Below, one piece after another: positions 28,201-41,514 of a stretch of 64,000 nucleotides of DNA. Origin of the DNA: Symsagittifera roscoffensis (Eukaryota > Xenacoelomorpha > Acoela > Convolutidae); assembly GCF_963678635.1 (NCBI RefSeq), contig NC_087062.1, forward strand, positions 56,619,970 through 56,683,969. Direction: 5' to 3'. The translations under genes and the position numbers were made by a program. A model generated the notes under the pieces. It searched no databases. It was not told the origin of the DNA and saw nothing but the letters and a program-made list of their open reading frames with translations. Position 1 is the stretch's first letter, and each line of letters starts with the position of its first letter.

Positions 28201-29219
28201 ATCTCAATTTTTGAAATTTAAACAAAAAAATAGATGCCCTTTAACCTCTTTGAAATTCTAGAGCTAATTATGATTGGCGCCTTGTTGATAAATGGACCCA
28301 AATAGAGAAAATTGGATCAAGAGGTGAAACTTTCATTCCGCTGGAAGCCTAATCATAGCCAATCGAAGATTGAAAAAGAGTAATTTACGCAGGTAAACAT
28401 AAAAAAACAGTGACTTTCTTAAAAAGATCTCAATTTTCGATTTCAAACAAAAAAATAGATGCCCTTTAACCTCTTTGAATTTCTAGAGCTAATTTTGATT
28501 GGCGGATTGTTGATAACACGAACCCAAATAGAGAAAATTGGATCCAGTGGTGAAAATTTTTTCCGCTTGAAGTCTAAACATAGCCAATCGAAGATTGAAA
28601 AAAAGTAGTGTACGCAAGTAAACATACAAAAACAGTGACTTTCTTGAAAAGATCTCAATTTTTGCATTTCAATCAAAAAATATAGATGCCCTTTAACCTT
28701 TTTGAATTTTTAGAGCTATTATTGATTGGCGCATTGTTGATAACATGAACCCAAATAGAGAAAAATGGATCAAGAGGTGAAAATTTTTTTCCGCTGGAAG
28801 CCTAAACATAGCCAATCGAAGATTGAAAAAGAGTAGTGTACGCAAGTAAACATACAAAAAAGTGACTTTCTTGAAAAGATCTCAACTTTTGCATTTCAAT
28901 CAAAAAATTTAGATGCCCTTTAACCTCTTTGATTTTTAGAGCTATTTTTGATTGGCGCATTGTTGATAACATGAACCCAAATAGAGAAAATTGGATCAAG
29001 AGCTGAACTTTTAATTCCGCTGGAAGCCTAAAAATAGCCAATCGAAGATTGAAAAAGAGTAACGTACGCAACTAACCATAAAAAAACATTGACTATCTTG
29101 AAAAGATCTCAACTTTCGAATTTCAATCAAAAAATATAGATGCCCTTTAACCTCTTTGATTTTTTAGAGCTATTTTTGATTGGCGCATTGTTGATAACAT
29201 GAACCCAAATAGAGAAAAT

Positions 29220-31960
29220 TGGATCAAGATATGAAATTTTTATTCCGCTGGAAGCCTGAACCTAGCCAATCGAAAATTGAAAACATAAGCAAGTAAAGAT
29301 AAAAAAAAAACATTCTTGGAACGATCTCAATTTCGAACTCCAAACAAAAAAATAGATGCCCTTTAACCTCTTTGAATTTCTAGAGCTATTTATGATTGGC
29401 GCATTGTTGATAAGATGAACTCAAGTAGAGAAAACTGGATGAAGAGGTGAGTTTTTTTTCCGCTAAATAAAAATTGAAACTTTTATTCCGCTGGAAGCCT
29501 TATCATATCCAATCGAAGATTGAAAAAGAGTAATTTACGCTGGTAAACATGAAAAAACTGTGATTTTCTTGAAAAGATTCCAATTTTCAAATTTCAAACA
29601 AAAACTAAATGCATTTTAAGCTCTTTGAGTTTCAAGAAAAATTTATGAAGGGCGCATTTTTGATAACATGAACCCAACTAGAAAAAACTGTATCAATAGG
29701 TGAAATTTTTATTCCGCTCGAAGCCTAAACATAGCTAATCGAAGATTGACAAAAAGTAATGTGGGCATTTAAACAAAAAAAAACAATGACTTTCTTGGAA
29801 CGATCTCAATTTCGAACTTCAAACAAAAAAAATAGATGCCCTTTAACCTCTTTGAATTTCTAGAGCTATTTTTGATTGGCGCATTGTTGATAACACGAAC
29901 CTAAATAGAGAAAATTGGATCAAGAGGTGAAATTTTTCCGCTGGAAGCCTAAACATAGCCAATCGAAGATTGAAAAAGAGTAGTGTACGCAAGTAAGCAT
30001 ACAAAAACAGTGACTTTCTTGAAAAGATCTCAACTTTCGATTTCCTACAAAAAAAAATAGATGCCCTTTAACATCTTTGAATTTCTAGAGCTATTTTTGA
30101 TTGGCGCATTTTTGATAACATGAACCCAACTACAGAAAATTGGATCAAGATATGAAATTTTTATTCCGCTGGAACCCTGAACATAGCCAATCGAAAATTG
30201 AAAACATAAGCAAGTAAAGATAAAAAAAAACATTCTTGGAACGATCTCAATTTCGAACTCCAAACAAAAAAATAGATGCCCTTTAACCTCTTTGAATTTC
30301 TAGAGCTATTTATGATTGGCGCATTGTTGATAAGATGAACTCAAGTAGAGAAAACTGGATGAAGAGGTGAGTTTTTTTTCCGCTAAATAAAAATTGAAAC
30401 TTTTATTCCGCTGGAAGCCTTATCATATCCAATCGAAGATTGAAAAAGAGTAATTTACGCTGGTAAACATGAAAAAACTGTGATTTTCTTGAAAAGATTC
30501 CAATTTTCAAATTTCAAACAAAAACTAAATGCATTTTAAGCTCTTTGAGTTTCAAGAAAAATTTATGAAGGGCGCATTTTTGATAACATGAACCCAACTA
30601 GAAAAAACTGTATCAATAGGTGAAATTTTTATTCCGCTCGAAGCCTAAACATAGCTAATCGAAGATTGACAAAAAGTAATGTGGGCATTTAAACAGAAAA
30701 AAACAATGACTTTCTTGGAACGATCTCAATTTCGAACTTCAAACAAAAAAAAAAGATGCCCTTTAACCTCTTTGAATTTCTAGAGCTATTTTTGATTGGC
30801 GCATTGTTGATAACACGAACCTAAATAGAGAAAATTGGATCAAGAGGTGAAATTTTTCCGCTGAAAGCCTAAACATAGCCAATCGAAGATTGAAAAAGAG
30901 TAACGTACGCAACTAACCATAAAAAAAACATTGACTATCTTGAAAAGATCTCAACTTTCGAATTTCAATCAAAAAATATAGATGCCCTTTAACCTCTTTG
31001 ATTTTTTAGAGCTATTTTTGATTGGCGCATTGTTGATAACATGAACCCAAATAGAGAAAATTGGATCAAGATATGAAATTTTTATTCCGCTGGAAGCCTG
31101 AACATAGCCAATCGAAAATTGAAAACATAAGCAAGTAAAGATAAAAAAAAACATTCTTGGAACGATCTCAATTTCGAACTCCAAACAAAAAAATAGATGC
31201 CCTTTAACCTCTTTGAATTTCTAGAGCTATTTATGATTGGCGCATTGTTGATAAGATGAACTCAAGTAGAGAAAACTGGATGAAGAGGTGAGTTTTTTTT
31301 CCGCTAAATAAAAATTGAAACTTTTATTCCGCTGGAAGCCTTATCATATCCAATCGAAGATTGAAAAAGAGTAATTTACGCTGGTAAACATGAAAAAACT
31401 GTGATTTTCTTGAAAAGATTCCAATTTTCAAATTTCAAACAAAAACTAAATGCATTTTAAGCTCTTTGAGTTTCAAGAAAAATTTATGAAGGGCGCATTT
31501 TTGATAACATGAACCCAACTAGAAAAAACTGTATCAATAGGTGAAATTTTTATTCCGCTCGAAGCCTAAACATAGCTAATCGAAGATTGACAAAAAGTAA
31601 TGTGGGCATTTAAACAAAAAAAAACAATGACTTTCTTGGAACGATCTCAATTTCGAACTTCAAACAAAAAAAAATAGATGCCCTTTAACCTCTTTGAATT
31701 TCTAGAGCTATTTTTGATTGGCGCATTGTTGATAACACGAACCTAAATAGAGAAAATTGGATCAAGAGGTGAAATTTTTCCGCTGGAAGCCTAAACATAG
31801 CCAATCGAAGATTGAAAAAGAGTAGTGTACGCAAGTAAGCACACAAAAACAGTGACTTTCTTGAAAAGATCTCAACTTTCGATTTCCTACAAAAAAAAAT
31901 AGATGCCCTTTAACATCTTTGAATTTCTAGAGCTATTTTTGATTGGCGCATTTTTGATAA
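29220..31960. repeat. Higher-order repeat, 921-bp period with internal monomer fusion
   Basis: Three near-identical copies: the string GGATCAAGATATGAAATTTT starts at 29,221, 30,142 and 31,063, exactly 921 bp apart. Each contains a fused partial monomer in which TTTTTTTTCCGCTAAATAAA is followed about 20 bp later by a second, complete TTATTCCGCTGGAAG box. This marker shows the three copies descend from one rearranged tetramer. Confidence 0.85.
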
Positions 31961-32686
31961 CATGAACCCAACTACAGAAAATTGGATCAAGAGGGGAAAT
32001 TTTTATTCCGCTGGAAGCCTAAGCCTAGCCAATCGAAAATTGAAAAAAGTAATGTACGCAAGTAAACATGAAAAAACAGTGATTCTCTTGAAAAGAGTTC
32101 AATATTCGAACTTCAAACAGAAAAAAAGATGCCCATTAACCTCTTTGATTTTCTAGAGCAGTTTATGATTGGCGCATTGTTGATAACACGAACCCAACTC
32201 AAGAAAACTGGTTCAATAGGTAAAGTTTTTGTTCCGCTGGAAAACCTAAATAGAGCCAATCGAAGATTGGAAAAGAGTAATGAACAGACGTAAACATTAA
32301 AAAACACTGATTTTCTTGAAAAGATCTTAACTTTCAAATTTGAATAAAAAAGATGCCCTATAAACTCTTTGAATTTCTACAATAATTTTTTGTTGGTGCG
32401 TTTTTAATAACATGAATCCAACTAGAGAAAACTGGATCAATGGGTAACATTTTCATTCCGGTGGAAATCTAAAAATTAAATTCCACTTTCGAAACTAGAA
32501 ACCGTTCACTTGTTTTCAAGCATTTCCACGTTCATTTTGGAGAGGGCTATTTTCGGACTTTCAGCAGAAAAGTTTCAATTGAACTCAACAAGTGCATATA
32601 TACCTAAGTTGCTAATATGTATGAGTGCACATCTGTAGTTATTAGAGACTTTTAAGACTTTTCCTGGAAAAAAAAATCTGCAACAA

Positions 32687-32695
32687 CTATATAAG
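32687..32695 (+). promoter_or_regulatory. TATA box candidate, CTATATAAG
   Basis: CTATATAAG lies in the edge unit and is kept unchanged in the second copy at 41,716-41,724, while surrounding bases differ. Such a box is a typical RNA polymerase II core promoter element, with a start expected about 25-30 bp downstream, near TTACTCTTAACAAACATA. No gene follows directly, so a promoter role is inferred. Confidence 0.4.
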
Positions 32696-32740
32696 AGTCT
32701 TCACACACGTTCATTACTCTTAACAAACATATACACAGAG

Positions 32741-32757
32741 GCGAAGTAGCACTTCGC
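32741..32757. other. Hairpin GCGAAG-5-CTTCGC
   Basis: A perfect 6-bp inverted repeat with a 5-base loop (GCGAAGTAGCACTTCGC), about 50 bp after the TATA box. The second edge unit has it with one mismatch at 41,774-41,790. A related hairpin with a different loop occurs at 42,840-42,856. Confidence 0.6.
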
Positions 32758-33487
32758 ATACATAAGCAAAACATAACCGATAACGCCACTGGGAAAAATT
32801 TAATGAGTAAAACTTTGAGTCTACAAAATTTCCAAGGTGACTCACGCCTATTATAACGCTTTAGCAGTACCAGTCAAATCCATAAAATAAATAAAACTAC
32901 TCAATTAACAAGCCTCAATTTATACAACAGTCTCTGGAGGAGTGATAACAAGAAAAAATGAAGTGTTATAAGATAAAAATGATTATTTTTTTAAATTTAA
33001 GATTTTTTTTTGTTCAAATCATCCCATCGCACGCAATAATAAGTACAAAGTGATAAATTTCGCTACTATTAATAAATCAATTGTGGCAAAAAACTTCCTT
33101 CAACCAATTTCGAACGATTTCTATAAAGGATTAAATCTCCGCTTACGTGGTGATAGCGCGAAACATATGGCGCGTTAATTGTCCCATATGGCGAATTTTA
33201 AACACCCATAATTTTACGAAAAAAGATCACAGGTAAAATATCTTTCCAAATTTAGGCTCAAGACAACAATAATTTCTGAATTATACTGTAAAAAATGGTT
33301 AGTTAAAAATACCATGTTTGTCTGAAAAAAAAATCACCCCGAGCACAATTATTCCGCTATTTTGGTTACGAAATCGGAACGATAATAGTCTGGGTTAAAA
33401 TCCTTAGATTTGGCTGTACTTAATTGCTGGTTTTTGATCAAGATGAATACTTTTAAAACGAACACATTGTATTGCAACAAATTTTGT

Positions 33488-33559
33488 GTCGCAACAAAAT
33501 TTGCGACTTAGTTGAAAAAAAAAAGATAAATCATACTATAACACAAGCATTGCTTGTGT
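33488..33559. other. Two short palindromes at the end of edge unit 1
   Basis: GTCGCAA..TTGCGAC (33,488-33,507) and ACACAAGCA..TGCTTGTGT (33,541-33,559) are perfect inverted repeats. The second is unchanged in edge unit 2 at 42,557-42,575. The first is absent there because that copy is shorter. Confidence 0.6.
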
Positions 33560-33999
33560 AACCAAAGAATGTGTACAAAAACTTGAAAATCGCGACGCTA
33601 AAACATTTTTCGGATAAGTACATGCTGTTCAAAGATTTAAAAAAAGTAATATACGCAAGTAAACATAAGAAAAAAAATGAGTTTACTGGTAAGATCTCAA
33701 CTTTCGAACTTCGAACAAAAAAACAGATGCCCTTCATCCTCTTTGAATTTCTAGAGCTACTGATGATTGGCGCATTGCTGATAACTTGAACCCAACTAGA
33801 GAAAATTGGATCAAGAGTTGAAATCTTTATTCCGCTGGGAGCCTAAACATAACCAATCGAAGATATAAAAAAAAGTGATGTACGCAAGTAAACATAAAAA
33901 AAACAGTGACTTTCTTGGAAAGATCTCAACTTTCGAACTTCAGACAAAAAAATAAATGCCCTTCAACCTCTCTGAAGTTCTAGAGCTATTTTTGACTGT

Positions 34000-36700
34000 T
34001 GCATTGTTGATAACATGAACCCAAATAGAGAAAAATGGATCAGTAGTGTTATTGTTATTGTTCCGCTGTTATTGTTCCGCTGGAGGCCTAAACATAACCA
34101 ATCGAAGATTGAAAAAAGTAATGTACGCAATTGAACATAAAAAAACAGTGACTTTCTTGAAAAGATCTCAATTTTTGAACTTCAAACAAAAAATAGATGC
34201 CCTTTAACCTTTTTGAATTTCTAGAGCTATTTATGATTGGCGCATTGTTGATAAGATGAACCCAAATAGAGAAAAATGGATCCAGAGGTGAAATCTTAAT
34301 TCCGCTGGAAGCCTAAACATAGCCAATCGAAGATTGAAAAAAAATAATGTGCGCAAGTAAATATAAAAAACACAATGACTTTCTTGGAACGATGTCAATT
34401 TCGAACATCAAACAAAAAAAATAGATGCCCTTTAACGACTTTGAATTTCTAGAGCTATTTATGATTGGAGCATTGTTGATAACATGAACCCAACTAGAGA
34501 AAATTGGATCCAGTGGTGAAATTTTTGCTCCGCTGGAAGCCTAAACATAACCAATCGAAGATTGAAAAAAGTAATGTACGCAATTGAACAAAAAAAACAG
34601 TGACTTTCTTGAAAAGATCTCAATTTTGGAACTTCAAACAAAAAAAGATGCCTTTTAAGCTCTTTGAAATTCTAGAGCTATTTATGATTGGCGCTTTTCT
34701 GATAACATGAGCCTAACTAGAGAAATCTGGATCAATAGGTGAAATTTTTTCCAGTGGAAACCTAAATATAGCCAATCTAAGATTGGAAAAGAATAATGTA
34801 CGCAAGTAAACATAAAAAGTCAGTGACTTTCTTGAAAATGTCTCAACTTTCGAACTTCAAAAAAAAGCCCTTCAACCTCTCTGAAGCTCTAGTTCTATTT
34901 TTGATTGGCGCATTGTTGATAACATGAACCCAAATAGAGAAATTTGGATCAAGAGTTGAAATTTTTATTCCGCTGGAAACCTGAAAAAAGCAAATCGAAG
35001 ATTGAAAAAAAGTAATGTACGCAAGTAAACATAAAAACAATGAATTTCTTGAAAAGATCTCAACTTTCGAAGTTCAAACAAAAAAAATAGATGCCCTTTA
35101 ACCTCTTTGAATTTCTAGAGCTATTTTTGATTGGCGCATTGTTGATAAATGGACCCAAATAGAGAAAATTGGATCAAGAGGTGAAACTTTTATTCCGCTG
35201 AAAGCTTAATCATAGCCAATCGAAGATTAAAAAAGAGTATTTTACGCAGGTAAAGATAAAAAAACATTGAATTTCTTGAAAAAATCTAAATTTTCAAATT
35301 TCAAACAAAATTGAATGCATTTTAAGCTCTTTGAGTTTCAAGAAAATTTATGAACGGCGCATTGTTGCTAACATGAACCCAAATAGAGAAAAATGGATCC
35401 ACAGGTGAAGTTATTGTTCCGCTGGAGGCCTAAACATAACCAATCGAAGATTGAAAAAAGTAATGTACGCAATTGAACATAAAAAAACAGTGACTTTCTT
35501 GAAAAGATCTCAATTTTTGAACTTCAAACAAAAAATAGATGCCCTTTAACCTTTTTGAATTTCTAGAGCTATTTATGATTGGCGCATTGTTGATAAGATG
35601 AACCCAAATAGAGAAAAATGGATCCAGAGGTGAAATCTTAATTCCGCTGGAAGCCTAAACATAGCCAATCGAAGATTGAAAAAAAATAATGTGCGCAAGT
35701 AAATATAAAAAACACAATGACTTTCTTGGAACGATGTCAATTTCGAACATCAAACAGAAAAAATAGATGCCCTTTAACGACTTTGAATTTCTAGAGCTAT
35801 TTATGATTGGAGCATTGTTGATAACATGAACCCAACTAGAGAAAATTGGATCCAGTGGTGAAATTTTTGCTCCGCTGGAAGCCTAAACATAACCAATCGA
35901 AGATTGAAAAAAGTAATGTACGCAATTGAACAAAAAAAACAGTGACTTTCTTGAAAAGATCTCAATTTTGGAACTTCAGACAAAAAAAGATGCGTTTTAA
36001 GCTCTTTGAAATTCTAGAGCTATTTATGATTGGCGCTTTTCTGATAACATGAGCCTAACTAGAGAAATCTGGATCAATAGGTGAAATTTTTTCCACTGGA
36101 AACCTAAATATAGCCAATCTAAGATTGGAAAAGAATAATGTACGCAAGTAAACATAAAAAGTCAGTGACTTTCTTGAAAATGTCTCAACTTTCGAACTTC
36201 AAAAAAAAGCCCTTCAACCTCTCTGAAGCTCTAGTTCTATTTTTGATTGGCGCATTGTTGATAACATGAACCCAAATAGAGAAATTTGGATCAAGAGTTG
36301 AAATTTTTATTCCGCTGGAAACCTGAAAATATCAAATCGAAGATTGAAAAAAAGTAATGTACGCAAGTAAACATAAAAACAATGAATTTCTTGAAAAGAT
36401 CTCAACTTTCGAAGTTCAAACAAAAAAAAATAGATGCCCTTTAACCTCTTTGAATTTCTAGAGCTAATTATGATTGGCGCATTGTTGATAAATGGACCCA
36501 AATAGAGAAAATTGGATCAAGAGGTGAAACTTTTATTCCGCTGAAAGCTTAATCATAGCCAATCGAAGATTGAAAAAGAGTATTTTACGCAGGTAAAGAT
36601 AAAAAAACATTGAATTTCTTGAAAAAATCTAAATTTTCAAATTTCAAACAAAATTGAATGCATTTTAAGCTCTTTGAGTTTCAAGAAAATTTATGAACGG
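34000..36700. repeat. Higher-order repeat, 1,342-bp period (6 monomers)
   Basis: Two nearly identical hexamers. The variant GATTGGAGCATTGTTG, followed by GGATCCAGTGG and TTTTTGCTCCGCTGG, occurs at about 34,465 and 35,807, offset 1,342 bp, and flanking monomers match as well. Confidence 0.8.
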
Positions 36701-36999
36701 CGCATTGTTGCTAACATGAACCCAACTAGAGAAAACTGTATCAATAGGGGAAGTTTTTATTCCGCTTGAAGCCTTAACATAGCCAATCGAAGATTGGAAA
36801 AGAGTTATGAACGCAAGTAATCATAATAAAACACTGACTTTCTTGAAAAAATTTCATTTCGAATTTCAAACAAAAAAAGATGCCCTCTAAATTCTTTGAA
36901 TTTCTAGAGCTGTTTATGATTAGCGCATTTCTGATAACATGAATTTAACTAGAGAAATTTGGATCAAAAGCTGAAATGTTTTTCCACTGGAAACCTAAA

Positions 37000-39900
37000 T
37001 ATAGCCAATCTAAGATTGGCAAAGAATAATGTACGCAAATAAACATAAGAAATCAGTGACTTTCTTGAAAATGTCTCAACTTTCGAACTTCAAAGAAAAA
37101 AAATAGATGCCTTTTAACCTCTTTGAAGTTTTAGAGCTGTTTATGATTTGGGCATTGTTGATAACATAAACCCAACAAGAAAAATTGGATCAAAAGATGA
37201 AATTTTTATTCTGCTGGAAGCCTAAACATAACCAATCGAAGATTGAAAAAAAATGAAGGCAAGTAAACATAAAAAAACTGCGACTTTCTTGAAAAGATCT
37301 CAATTTTCGAACTTCAATAAAAAAAATAGATGACATTTAATCTCTTAGAAAATCTAGAGCTATTTTTGATTGGCGCATTGTTGATAAGATGAACCCAAAT
37401 AGAGAAAATTGGATCAAGAGTTGAAATTTTTATTCCGCTGGAAGCCTGAACATAGCCAATCGAATATTGAAAAAATGTATTGTGCGCAAGTAAACAAAAA
37501 AAATTATTGACTTTCATGAAAAGATCTCAACTTTTGGTTTTCGAACAAAAAAATGGATGTCATGTAACCTCTTTGAATTTCTAGAGCTATTTTTGATTGG
37601 CTCATTGTTGATAACACGAACACAAATAGAGAAAATTGGATCAAGAGGTGAAATTTTTGTTCCGCTGGAAGCCTAAACATAGCCAATCGAAGATTGAAAA
37701 AGAGTAATGTACGCAAGTAAACATCAAAACAGTGAAATTCTTAAAAAATCTCAACTTTCGATTTCAAACAAAAAAAAATAGATGCCTTTTAACCTCTTTG
37801 AATTTCTAGAGCTAATTTTGATTGGCGCATTGTTGATAACCCAAACCCAAATAGAGAAAATTGGATCCAGAGGTGAAATTTTTTCCGCTGGAAGCTTAAA
37901 CTTAGCCAATCGAAGATTGAAAAAAAAAAATGTAGGCAAGTAAACATAAAAAAAACAGTGACTTTCTTGAAAAAGATCTCAACTTTCGAACTTCAAACAA
38001 AGAAAATAGATGCCTTTTAGCCTCTTTGAATTTCTAGAGCTATGTTTGATTGGCGCATTGTTGATAAGATGAACCCAAATAGTGAAACTTGGATCAAGAG
38101 TTGAAATTTTTATTCCGCTGGAAGCCTGAACATAGCCACTCGAAGATTGAAAAAAGTATTGTACGCAAGTAAAAATATTGACTTTCTTGAAAAGATCTCA
38201 ACTTCGATTCCAAACAAAAAAAATAGATGCCTTTTAACCTCTTTGAATTTCTAGAGCTAATTTTGATTGGCGCATTGTTGATAACACGAACCCAAATAGA
38301 AAAAAATGGATCCAGAGGTGAAATTTTTTTCCGCTGGAAGCCTAAACATAGCCAATCGAAGATTGAAAAAAAATTAATGTAGGCAACTAAACAAAAAAAA
38401 ACAGTGGTTTCTTGAAAAGATCTCAACTTTCGAACTTCAAACAAAAAAATAGATGTCATGTAACCTCTTTGAATTTCTAGAGCTATTTTTGATTGGCGCA
38501 TTGTTGATAACACGAACCCAAATAGAGAAAATTGGATCCAGAGGTGAAATTTTTTTCCGCTGGAAGCCTAAACATAGCCAATCGAAGATTAAAAAAGAGT
38601 AGTGTACGCAAGTAAACATACAAAAACAGTGATTTTCTTGAAAATATCTCAACTTATGAACTTCAAACAAAAAAAATAAGTGCCCTTTAACCTCCATGAA
38701 ATTCTAGAGCTATTTGTGATTTGCGCATTGTTTATAACATGAACCCAACTAGACAAAAATGGATCAAGAGGTGAAAAATTTATTCCGCTGGAAGCCTAAA
38801 AATAGCCAATCGTAGATTGAAAAAGAGTATTGTACGCAATCAACCATAAAAAAACAGTGACTATCTTGGAAAGATTTCAATTTTCGAGTTTCAATCAAAC
38901 AATATAGATGCCCTTTAACCTCTTTGAATTTCTAGAGCTAATTATGATTGGCGCATTGTTGATAAATGGACCCAAATAGAGAAAATTGGATCAAGAGGTG
39001 AAACTTTTATTCCGCTGAAAGCTTAATCATAGCCAATCGAAGATTAAAAAAGAGTATTTTACGCAGGTAAAGATAAAAAAACACTGACTTTCTTGAAAAA
39101 ATTTCATTTCGAATTTCAAACAAAAAAAGATGCCCTCTAAATTCTTTGAATTTCTAGAGCTGTTTATGATTAGCGCATTTCTGATAACATGAACCTAACT
39201 AGAGAAATTTGGATCAAAAGCTGAAATATTTTTCCACTGGAAACCTAAATATAGCCAATCTAAGATTGGCAAAGAATAATGTACGCAAATAAACATAAAA
39301 AATCAGTGACTTTCTTGAAAATGTCTCAACTTTCGAACTTCAAAGAAAAAAAATAGATGCCTTTTAACCTCTTTGAAGTTTTAGAGCTGTTTATGATTTG
39401 GGCATTGTTGATAACATAAACCCAACAAGAAAAATTGGATCAAAAGATGAAATTTTTATTCTGCTGGAAGCCTAAACATAACCAATCGAAGATTGAAAAA
39501 AAATGAAGGCAAGTAAACATAAAAAAACTGTGACTTTCTTGAAAAGATCTCAATTTTCGAACTTCAATAAAAAAAATAGATGACATTTAATCTCTTAGAA
39601 AATCTAGAGCTATTTTTGATTGGCGCATTGTTGATAAGATGAACCCAAATAGAGAAATTGGATCAAGAGTTGAAATTTTTATTCCGCTGGAAGCCTGAAC
39701 ATAGCCAATCGAATATTGAAAAAGAGTAATGTACGCAAGTAAACATCAAAACAGTGAAATTCTTACAAAATCTCAACTTTCGATTTCAAACAAAAAAAAA
39801 TAGATGCCTTTTAACCTCTTTGAATTTCTAGAGCTAATTTTGATTGGCGCATTGTTGATAACCCAAACCCAAATAGAGAAAATTGGATCCAGAGGTGAAA

Positions 39901-41100
39901 TTTTTTCCGCTGGAAGCTTAAACATAGCCAATCGAAGATTGAAAAAAAAATTATGTAGGCAAGTAAACATAAAAAAAAACAGTGACTTTCTTGAAAAACA
40001 TCTCAACTTTCGAACTTCAAACAAAGAAAATAGATGCCTTTTAGCCTCTTTGAATTGCTAGAGCTATGTTTGATTGGCGCATTGTTGATAAGATGAACCC
40101 AAATAGTGAAACTTGGATCAAGAGTTGAAATTTTTATTCCGCTGGAAGCCTGATCATAGCCACTCGAAGATTGAAAAAAGTATTGTACGCAAGTAAAAAT
40201 GTTGACTTTCTTGAAAAGATCTCAACTTCGATTCCAAACAAAAAAAATAGATGCCTTTTAACCTCTTTGAATTTCTAGAGCTAATTTTGATTGGCGCATT
40301 GTTGATAACACGAACCCAAATAGAAAAAAATGGATCCAGAGGTGAAATTTTTTTCCGCTGGAAGCCTAAACATAGCCAATCGAAGATTGAAAAAAATTAA
40401 TGTAGGCAACTAAACAAAAAAAACAGTGGTTTCTTGAAAAGATCTCAACTTTCGAACTTCAAACAAAAAAAAAGATGTCATGTAACCTCTTTGAATTTCT
40501 AGAGCTATTTTTGATTGGCGCATTGTTGATAACACGAACCCAAATAGAGAAAATTGGATCCAGAGGTGAAATTTTTTTCCGCTGGAAGCCTAAACATAGC
40601 CAATCGAAGATTAAAAAAGAGTAGTGTACGCAAGTAAACATACAAAAACAGTGATTTTCTTGAAAATATCTCAACTTATGAACTTCAAACAAAAAAAATA
40701 AGTGCCCTTTAACCTCCATGAAATTCTAGAGCTATTTGTGATTTGCGCATTGTTTATAACATGAACCCAACTAGACAAAAATGGATCAAGAGGTGAAAAA
40801 TTTATTCCGCTGGAAGCCTAAAAATAGCCAATCGTAGATTGAAAAAGAGTATTGTACGCAATCAACCATAAAAAAACAGTGACTATCTTGGAAAGACTTC
40901 AATTTTCGAGTTTCAATCAAACAATATAGATGCCCTTTAACCTCTTTGAATTTTTAGAGCTATTTTTGATTGGCGCATTGTTGATAACATGAACCCAAGT
41001 AGAAAAAATTGGATCAAGAGGTGAAGTTTTTATTCAGCTGGAAGCCTAAACATAGCCAATCGAAGATTGAAAAAAGTAATGTACGCAATTAAACATGAAA
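37000..41100. repeat. Higher-order repeat, 2,022-bp period (9 monomers)
   Basis: About 37,000-39,080 repeats at about 39,080-41,100. Marker variants at 37,751 and 39,773, and at 38,437 and 40,459, are both exactly 2,022 bp apart. Identity is very high, with only scattered single changes, so this is one of the youngest amplifications in the window. Confidence 0.82.
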
Positions 41101-41514
41101 AAACAGTGACTCTCTTGAAAAAAGTTCAATAATCGAACTTCAAACAGAAAAAAAGATGCCCTTTAACCTCTTTGATTTTCTAGAGCAATTTATGATTGTA
41201 GCATTGATGATAACACGAACCCAATTCGAGAAAACTGGTTCAATAGGTAAAGTTTTTATTCCGCTGGAAAACCTAAATAGAGCCAATCGAAGATTGGAAA
41301 AGAGTAATGAACAGACGTAAACATAAAAAAAAACACTGACTTTCTTGAAAAGATCATAACTTTCAAATTTGAATAAAAAAGATGCCCTTTAAACTTTTTT
41401 GAATTTCTACAATAATTTTTTGTTGGCGCGTTTGTAATAACATGAACCCAACTAGAGAAAACTGGATCAATGGGTAAATTTTTCATTCCGATGGAAATCT
41501 AAAAATTAAATTCC

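Larger units (their letters stand above)
1..32480. repeat. Satellite array, ~226-bp monomer, left block
   Basis: Head-to-tail AT-rich satellite, open at the left edge of the window. Using the box ATTCCGCTGGAAGCC as phase marker, successive copies begin at 122, 351, 571, 797, 1018 and 1249, so monomers are 220-231 bp (mean about 226) and the block holds roughly 140 of them. Each monomer carries, in order, an A-tract, GATGCCCTTTAACCTCTTTG, a TTTCTAGAGC box, TTGGCGCATTGTTGATAAC, the short palindrome TTCCGCTGGAA, CCAATCGAAGATTG, GTACGCAAGTAAACAT and GACTTTCTTGAAAAGATCTC. All copies have the same orientation. The minus strand shows many open frames of 60-140 codons; they repeat the same degenerate text, start and stop at different points in each copy and are best read as by-products of base composition. 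Nothing gene-like is seen inside the block. Confidence 0.97.
32480..33632 (+). repeat. Array-edge unit, copy 1 (truncated)
   Basis: Non-satellite sequence begins abruptly after a monomer cut off at GGTGGAAATCTAAA and continues to about 33,632, where satellite resumes. It matches the second edge unit at 41,515-42,640 almost from end to end, at about 91% over the first 120 bp by eye. It contains a TATA box, a perfect hairpin near 32,741 and two more palindromes near 33,488 and 33,541. No long open frame is seen. The middle part (about 32,930-33,420) is also related to 56,700-57,290. The strand is given only as the direction in which its TATA box would fire. Confidence 0.88.

Noticed and set aside
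1-32480. CRISPR array
   Set aside because: The repeat unit is 226 bp without unique spacers, all parts of the monomer recur, and the context is an animal-type genome.
1032-41486. Dozens of minus-strand open frames of 60-139 codons in the satellite, with recurring text such as SPLDPIFSIWVHVINNAP
   Set aside because: They follow the satellite monomer, begin and end at different places in each copy, are often interrupted and have no splice or start context. The recurrence is explained by the DNA repeat.
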